DNA of 64,000 nucleotides. Origin: Polynucleobacter sp. MWH-UH2A. GTDB taxonomy: Bacteria; Pseudomonadota; Gammaproteobacteria; Burkholderiales; Burkholderiaceae. Below, piece after piece: positions 60,011-64,000 of this stretch. The stretch's first letter is position 1, and every line of letters begins with the position of its first letter. Under the pieces are notes generated by a model. It had not been told where the DNA came from, searched no databases, and worked only from the letters and a program-made list of their open reading frames with translations. The stretch lies in assembly GCF_018687195.1 (NCBI RefSeq), contig NZ_CP061321.1, positions 1,922,001 through 1,986,000 of the forward strand, given 5' to 3'. The position numbers were made by a program, and so were the translations under genes.

Positions 60011-60040
60011 TAAAAAAGCCCGGCATGCCGGGCTTTTTTA
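60011..60040. terminator. Perfect bidirectional terminator between rodA and hupB
   Basis: A 30-bp perfect palindrome: a run of A, then AGCCCGGC, its complement GCCGGGCT, then a run of T. The GC-rich stem with A- and T-tracts on both sides works as a rho-independent terminator in either direction. It lies between the convergent rodA and hupB genes, about 55 bp past rodA and 15 bp past hupB. Confidence 0.93.
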
Positions 60041-60054
60041 TTAACAATGAATAA

Positions 60055-60339
60055 TTACTTCTTACGCTTGTTAACTGAATCTTTAAACGCTTTACCAGCA
60101 GAAAACTTAACAGTTTTTGCAGCAGCAATTTTCAGAGGCTCACCAGTTTTTGGGTTACGGCCCATACGCGCTGCACGCTTGCCTGAGGCAAAAGTACCAA
60201 AACCGATCAGCTGTACTGAATCGCCTTTAGTAACGGCTTTAATAATGTTCTCAATTGCAGAATTCAATGCAAATTCAGCCTTGGCTTTAGAGATCTCCGC
60301 GTCGTCAGCAATCGCTGCGATTAATTCGGCTTTGTTCAA
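60055..60339 (-). CDS. hupB: HU family DNA-binding protein
   Basis: A histone-like nucleoid protein that bends DNA as a dimer. It has 94 residues. The start is TTG at 60339, supported by AAGGAG six to seven bases upstream and the standard opening [11 protein letters not shown]. The beta-arm signature is [20 protein letters not shown] with the intercalating Pro in the arm (RNPKTGEP). The C-terminus is basic (DSVNKRKK). It has its own clear promoter and is followed by the palindromic terminator. Confidence 0.95.
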   Translation of the reverse strand: MNKAELIAAIADDAEISKAKAEFALNSAIENIIKAVTKGDSVQLIGFGTFASGKRAARMGRNPKTGEPLKIAAAKTVKFSAGKAFKDSVNKRKK

Positions 60340-60403
60340 ATGAAGCTCCTTATAGATAGTGATGTCGGCGCATATTGCGCTTCCATGATTTTAACCACAA
60401 AAA

Positions 60404-60432
60404 ATTATAAAAATAAAGCTTCGCGACAACAA
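60404..60432 (-). promoter_or_regulatory. Sigma-70 promoter of hupB
   Basis: On the minus strand TTGTTG (60432-60427) and a perfect TATAAT (60409-60404) are 17 bp apart, with an AT-rich flank. The transcript would start near 60397, leaving a leader of about 57 nt before the TTG start. This is the best-matching sigma-70 promoter I noticed in the window. Confidence 0.65.
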
Positions 60433-60450
60433 TTTTGAAACTACCGCAAA

Positions 60451-60816
60451 TTAATCATTTAATACTTCTACGCCGGAAACAAAGTATTCCGTCTCCCCAA
60501 AACAAGTTGTCGGCAAGCCAATGTGTTGATCATATTTTAGCGCCACTTTTTTTCCTAAATTAGTATTTATTTTTTGCGCCACACTATCATCTCGCACCGT
60601 GAAGAGGAATTTTTCAGACATCGTTCCCGGCATCGAAACCATCGCTAACTCCCCCTCCCACGTCTTGCAAACATATCCGCGTTTAGAAAATTTCTGCACG
60701 TAACCAGCCCTTTCTCCACTACCGTAGCTCCAAGTGAGCATCAACCAGGTGTAAGCTGAAATCCCCACTAAGCCAATTAAAACAAGGCTTAAGAACCATT
60801 TTGTAAACCTATTCAT
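60451..60816 (-). CDS. Small conserved-looking membrane-anchored protein of unknown function
   Basis: A 121-residue protein from ATG 60816, chosen because GGAG lies 9 bases upstream; a longer frame from 60840 lacks this. One transmembrane helix or uncleaved signal is at about 7-29 (WFLSLVLIGLVGISAYTWLM). The remainder, probably periplasmic, begins YGSGERAGYVQKFSKRG and contains two Cys residues (VCKTWEGELAM, TTCFGETEYFVSG) that could pair. I recall similar unannotated proteins in other proteobacteria but know no function. Confidence 0.75.
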   Translation of the reverse strand: MNRFTKWFLSLVLIGLVGISAYTWLMLTWSYGSGERAGYVQKFSKRGYVCKTWEGELAMVSMPGTMSEKFLFTVRDDSVAQKINTNLGKKVALKYDQHIGLPTTCFGETEYFVSGVEVLND

Positions 60817-60864
60817 GCGGTGTTCTCCATTTATATCCACATTAACCCTAACTGGGTAACTCTC

Positions 60865-60878
60865 TTGATTTACGTCAA
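60865..60878. promoter_or_regulatory. Possible FNR/CRP-type binding site
   Basis: TTGATTTACGTCAA matches the FNR/Anr consensus TTGAT-N4-ATCAA at 9 of 10 defined bases. It lies between the divergent small membrane protein (49 bp to its ATG) and the LpxO-like gene (88 bp to its ATG), where it could control either. Such a short site can arise by chance. Confidence 0.3.
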
Positions 60879-60965
60879 GTATAGGTGCCTATAAGAACAA
60901 GAAATAGTCCGCCAAACCATTAGTTCCAAATTAAAATTGATCCATCACCTTACTTGGCACAAGCA

Positions 60966-61868
60966 ATGCAAGCTCGTCACATTATTTTTTTTATATTCGT
61001 AGCATCGGCAATTTATGTGTATTTCAGGGGAAAAGTTCGCTTTGGCGTTGTGAGATCGCTGACGGATTACCAGGTACTTTTGGCCCCCATAAATGCCCTA
61101 CTGTATTTATTCTCTAAAGTAAAAGCAAGCGCTTTTATTCCGGTAAGCCAATTTCCTGAAATGAAACCCCTGCAAGATAATTGGGAATTTATTCGTCAAG
61201 AAGCGCTTTCCTTAAATGCCGATGGTGCAATTGCTGCTGCTACTGGTTATAACGATATCGGTTTTAACTCCTTCTTTAGGACTGGTTGGAAACGCTTCCA
61301 CCTGTATTGGTATGGCAAAGATTTGCCCTCTGCCCAAACAAGCTGCCCCAAAACCGTTGCTTTACTGAAATCAATACCTTCGATTAAGGCCGCTATGTTT
61401 GCTTCGCTGCCACCAGGAGCAACGCTGGTACGACACCGTGATCCCTATGCTGGATCACTGCGCTATCACATTGGCTTGGTAACACCAAATGACCCCAAAT
61501 GTTTTATCGATGTAGATGGGGAGCGATACTTTTGGAAAGACGGTGAGCCTGTGATGTTTGATGAAACATTTATTCATTACGCTGCCAACGAAACAGATCA
61601 CCAGAGAATTGTATTGTTTTGCGACGTTGAAAGACCCGTTCATACAAAAGTGGTGCAGTTGTTTAATCGCTGGTTTGGACGCTACATTATGAGTGCTGCT
61701 GCCTCACAAAATGTACCAGGCGAAAAAGTTGGATTTGTTAATGTTTTATTTACTTACTTTTACCACCTTCGCGCACAAGCAAAAAAACTAAAAGCCAAGC
61801 ACCGCTCGATTTATTACATTGGCAAATGGGTGCTGATTTTGGGAATCTTGTGGGCAATTTTTTGGTAG
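60966..61868 (+). CDS. Lipid A hydroxylase LpxO-like (aspartyl/asparaginyl beta-hydroxylase family)
   Basis: An Fe(II)/2-oxoglutarate-dependent oxygenase anchored in the inner membrane, related to LpxO, which 2-hydroxylates a lipid A secondary acyl chain. It has 300 residues from ATG 60966; TTG 60954 is an alternative. An N-terminal helix (about 4-20) leads to GKVRFG. The iron and cosubstrate motif is HRDPYAGSLRYHIGL, and a second His is in FDETFIHYAANET. A C-terminal hydrophobic segment (about 280-300) gives a second anchor. An acyltransferase of the LpxL type lies about 1 kb downstream. Confidence 0.82.
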   Translation: MQARHIIFFIFVASAIYVYFRGKVRFGVVRSLTDYQVLLAPINALLYLFSKVKASAFIPVSQFPEMKPLQDNWEFIRQEALSLNADGAIAAATGYNDIGFNSFFRTGWKRFHLYWYGKDLPSAQTSCPKTVALLKSIPSIKAAMFASLPPGATLVRHRDPYAGSLRYHIGLVTPNDPKCFIDVDGERYFWKDGEPVMFDETFIHYAANETDHQRIVLFCDVERPVHTKVVQLFNRWFGRYIMSAAASQNVPGEKVGFVNVLFTYFYHLRAQAKKLKAKHRSIYYIGKWVLILGILWAIFW

Positions 61869-61890
61869 TCGTAAATCGGCAGCTCAAATA

Positions 61891-62190
61891 TTACTCTGGC
61901 ATTAGTGTTTGAATAATTTGTTCAACACCAATATCACCCTGAACTTCAATTCGTTTTTTGCGGCTATTTTGCCCAGAAATAAATTGAATCTGTTTTTGCG
62001 GTACCTTTAACTGCTTAGACAGCCATGCAACTAACAATGCATTTGCTTTATTTTCAAGCGGCGGGGCTTGTAAGGCAATTTTGAGGCAATCGTCATGCAA
62101 GCCCACAACCTTGGTCTGCTTGGCTCCTGGCTGGCAGTGCAGACTAAGCGTAATTCCAGAAGGGGTTTGTTTTAACCAAATCGGCATCAT
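61891..62190 (-). CDS. DUF167 (YggU) family protein
   Basis: A small protein of 99 residues. The opening GITLSLHCQPGAKQTKVVGL and the blocks LKIALQAPPLENKANALLVAWL and QIQFISGQNSRKKRIEV are typical of DUF167/YggU. Structure-based work on the family shows a compact alpha/beta fold but no agreed function. It is divergent from the carbonic anhydrase gene. Confidence 0.9.
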   Translation of the reverse strand: MMPIWLKQTPSGITLSLHCQPGAKQTKVVGLHDDCLKIALQAPPLENKANALLVAWLSKQLKVPQKQIQFISGQNSRKKRIEVQGDIGVEQIIQTLMPE

Positions 62191-62213
62191 TAAAGTACTT
62201 TAAACTTAAACCC

Positions 62214-62879
62214 ATGCCATACAAAAATTCTCAAGCTTTGGATCATCTCTTTGCAAGCAATCGCCAATGGGCCGAAGGCATGGTTGCTAAGGACCCGGAT
62301 TTCTTTAAAAGACTATTAAGTCAGCAGGCCCCTGAATATCTTTGGATTGGTTGTGCTGATAGTAGGGTGCCCGCAAATGAAATCGTCGACTTGTTGCCTG
62401 GCGAACTGTTTGTTCATCGCAACGTAGCCAACGTGGTTGTACACACCGACCTCAATTGCTTATCGGTTATTCAATTTGCAATTGACCTTTTAAAGGTCAA
62501 ACATATTTTGGTGGTTGGGCACTACGGCTGTGCTGGTGTTCATGCCGCTCTGAGCGACAAAAGAGTAGGTCTTGCCGATAATTGGTTGCGCCATGTAAAA
62601 GATGTTCATCAAAAACACGAGCGCTATCTTGGTGAAGTTTTGCCAACTCCCAAACGTCAAGATCGTTTATGCGAACTGAATGTCATCGAACAAGTAGTGA
62701 ACGTCTGTGAAACTACCATTGTGCAAGATGCCTGGTCTCGCGGCCAAGACTTGACAGTTCATGGCTGGGCTTATCGCTTGGATACCGGCCTAGTTAACGA
62801 CCTTGGCATGTCTTGCAGCTCAACTGAAGAAATGTTGGATCGTTACACAAAATCAATCAAGCGTTACGAGTCAGAGTAA
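62214..62879 (+). CDS. can: Beta-class carbonic anhydrase
   Basis: A zinc enzyme interconverting carbon dioxide and bicarbonate, supplying bicarbonate to biosynthetic carboxylases. It has 221 residues. The zinc ligands and catalytic dyad are visible in WIGCADSRVPANEI (Cys, Asp-Arg) and VVGHYGCAGV (His, Cys). The opening LFASNRQWAEGM and ending resemble E. coli Can. It lies 6 bp before the acyltransferase gene. Confidence 0.94.
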   Translation: MPYKNSQALDHLFASNRQWAEGMVAKDPDFFKRLLSQQAPEYLWIGCADSRVPANEIVDLLPGELFVHRNVANVVVHTDLNCLSVIQFAIDLLKVKHILVVGHYGCAGVHAALSDKRVGLADNWLRHVKDVHQKHERYLGEVLPTPKRQDRLCELNVIEQVVNVCETTIVQDAWSRGQDLTVHGWAYRLDTGLVNDLGMSCSSTEEMLDRYTKSIKRYESE

Positions 62880-62885
62880 GAGTTA

Positions 62886-63785
62886 GTGTTAAACGCTTTT
62901 ACAAATCATGCAAGCATTGCATGCTTGAAGCTACTGTCAATACTTCCTTATAGAGTGCTGGTATCGATTGGCTATGGACTTGGATATATTGCAGCCAACA
63001 TTCCAAGCGATCGCAATCGCGTAATCAAAATTAATTTGAAATTATGCTTTCCCGATCTTTGCGAAACGCAGATCAATCTATTGAGAAAAGAGCATTGGCG
63101 CTTATTGGGTCGAAGCCTAGTAGAAAAAAGTATTATTTGGCTAGGTAGCGAAAAACAGCTTTCGAAATTGATTGAAGTGCAATCATCTGTTGATTTGACA
63201 AGCCGCAAACCTCGCATTTTGGTGAATATGCACTTTACAGGGATTGAGGGGGCCATTATTTTGAGTGCGCTAGCAAAGCGCATGAATTGGCCAAGAACCT
63301 CAGGATTTTTTCAAAGAATGAAGAATCCCTTCTTCAATCAAAAAATCATTGAATGGCGTAATCGATTTGGAGGTAATTCCATTGATCGACAAGGAAATAC
63401 TAAGGCGATTATTCGCGAAATTCGTAATGGTGACTGCATTATTGTGGCGCCAGATATAGACCTAGGACTCAAGGACTCTGAGTTTGTGCCCTTCTTTGGC
63501 ATTGAAACAAATACGATTACCACTGTTTCTCGCCTAGCAAACATTACTGGCGCTGAAGTTTGTTTAATGACAACTACCCTGAATCAGGATAGGTCTAGAT
63601 ATCTGTGCAAAATTGGTGAGCCATTGAAGGACTTTCCCACTGCCGACCATAAAGCAGATACAGCACGTTTAAATCAGTATTTCGAAGATGAAATTCGTCT
63701 ACGGCCTGCTGAATATTACTGGGTTCACAAGCGATTCAAAAATCGCCCAAATCACGAAACAAATCCCTACAACCCTTCTAAGTAA
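62886..63785 (+). CDS. LpxL/HtrB-family lysophospholipid acyltransferase, third copy
   Basis: A lipid A late acyltransferase homologue of 299 residues from a GTG start. It is a clear paralogue of the protein at 39693-40592. Shared blocks include MKNPFFNQKIIEWRNRFGG, APDIDLGLKDSEFVPFFG, GAEVCLMTTTLNQDR and RPAEYYWVHKRFKNRP, and the catalytic HX4E is kept in LVNMHFTGIEGA. Both proteins are 299 residues long. The gene is separated from the LpxO-like hydroxylase only by DUF167 and can. The acyl donor and position are unknown. Confidence 0.88.
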   Translation: MLNAFTNHASIACLKLLSILPYRVLVSIGYGLGYIAANIPSDRNRVIKINLKLCFPDLCETQINLLRKEHWRLLGRSLVEKSIIWLGSEKQLSKLIEVQSSVDLTSRKPRILVNMHFTGIEGAIILSALAKRMNWPRTSGFFQRMKNPFFNQKIIEWRNRFGGNSIDRQGNTKAIIREIRNGDCIIVAPDIDLGLKDSEFVPFFGIETNTITTVSRLANITGAEVCLMTTTLNQDRSRYLCKIGEPLKDFPTADHKADTARLNQYFEDEIRLRPAEYYWVHKRFKNRPNHETNPYNPSK

Positions 63786-63810
63786 AGGACTTTTGTCCTA
63801 TCATTAGAAG

Positions 63811-64000
63811 ATGACTGAGCGCATTGGGCTGTTCGCCGATCTTCACAGCAATTTAGAGGCTTTTGAGGCCTGCATGACCAAAGCTGAAGAGCTCGGGGTC
63901 ACTCGCATGGTTTTTCTAGGCGATCTTGTTGGCTACAACGCAGACCCAATTGCGGTCATTGAAAGAATTGCTGAACTAGTCGACTCTAAAAGGGCATTGG
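63811..64000 (+). CDS. Metallophosphoesterase family protein, N-terminal part (runs off window)
   Basis: The frame opens at ATG 63811 after AGAAG and remains open to the window end, giving 63 residues. The calcineurin-like metal motifs are visible: D-x-H in IGLFADLHSNLEAFEACM and GD in VFLGDLVGYNADP. The VGYNADP form is typical of the YfcE-like/DUF-type small phosphodiesterases of about 240-270 residues. The substrate is not predictable. Confidence 0.85.
   Translation, partial: MTERIGLFADLHSNLEAFEACMTKAEELGVTRMVFLGDLVGYNADPIAVIERIAELVDSKRAL

Overview
The window looks like core chromosome of a betaproteobacterium of the Burkholderiaceae, most like Polynucleobacter. This is an inference from gene content and order. 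The supporting signs are a methionine synthase split into two overlapping genes, an S-adenosylhomocysteine (SAH) riboswitch in front of ahcY-metF, the divergent gatCAB / mreBCD-mrdA-rodA block, an argB-slmA-metX-metW-ampG run, a PhaM-type protein, an LpxO-like hydroxylase and a moderate, rather AT-leaning base composition. Genes are tightly packed with many 4-nt start/stop overlaps. I see no insertion sequence, prophage, integron, CRISPR array, tRNA or rRNA, and no gene-free stretch over 300 bases.

Layout. 1-5846: the end of coaX, rfaE2, and a five-gene operon (periplasmic glutathione peroxidase, FAD amine-oxidase-like protein, DUF1365, Cfa-type methyltransferase, SDR) that looks like a membrane-lipid modification pathway. 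5889-17413: dsbA, a SPOR protein, argS, DUF1840, split metH, phaM, and small metabolic genes (MBL hydrolase, DUF1289, acuI-like, lipoprotein, flavin reductase, GST). 17438-23447: a three-gene RND efflux operon with a candidate promoter/operator. 23460-28969: glmS, glmU, ttcA, folB and a pteridine-reductase-like SDR. 28995-34874: a MidA-like methyltransferase, cca, an NDUFA9-like protein, a soluble lytic transglycosylase and 5-formyl-THF cyclo-ligase. 34875-38727: the methyl-cycle block metF, ahcY and metK with their RNA regulators. 38812-44298: two LpxL/HtrB-like acyltransferases, dapF, pyrE, exonuclease III and ampG. 44313-51028: metW, metX, slmA, argB, dksA, a COG0523 GTPase, xerC and DUF484. 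51050-59955: gatBAC facing the mre/mrd/rod cell-shape operon. 60011-64000: a perfect palindromic terminator, HU, a small membrane protein, LpxO-like hydroxylase, DUF167, carbonic anhydrase, a third acyltransferase and the start of a metallophosphoesterase.

How the genes fit together. Methionine and methyl-group metabolism is over-represented: metH1/metH2, metF, ahcY, metK, metX, metW and folate enzymes. Its centre is under apparent dual RNA control. A clear SAH riboswitch precedes ahcY-metF, and a SAM-II-like pseudoknot precedes the adjacent metK, so the two ligands of one cycle would act in opposite directions on neighbouring transcription units. Envelope functions are the second theme: cell-wall precursors (glmS, glmU, dapF), shape machinery (mreBCD, mrdA, rodA), recycling (slt, ampG), lipid A tailoring (three acyltransferases, LpxO-like), Cfa-type lipid modification, efflux and DsbA.

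The observations most worth a second look are the riboswitch pair (with a perfect 28-bp dyad over the predicted ahcY promoter and a hairpin hiding its ribosome binding site), the peroxidase-to-SDR lipid operon, the lysine-rich tail on GlmU, and the unusual N-terminus of the RND adaptor. No wholly unprecedented protein system is evident.
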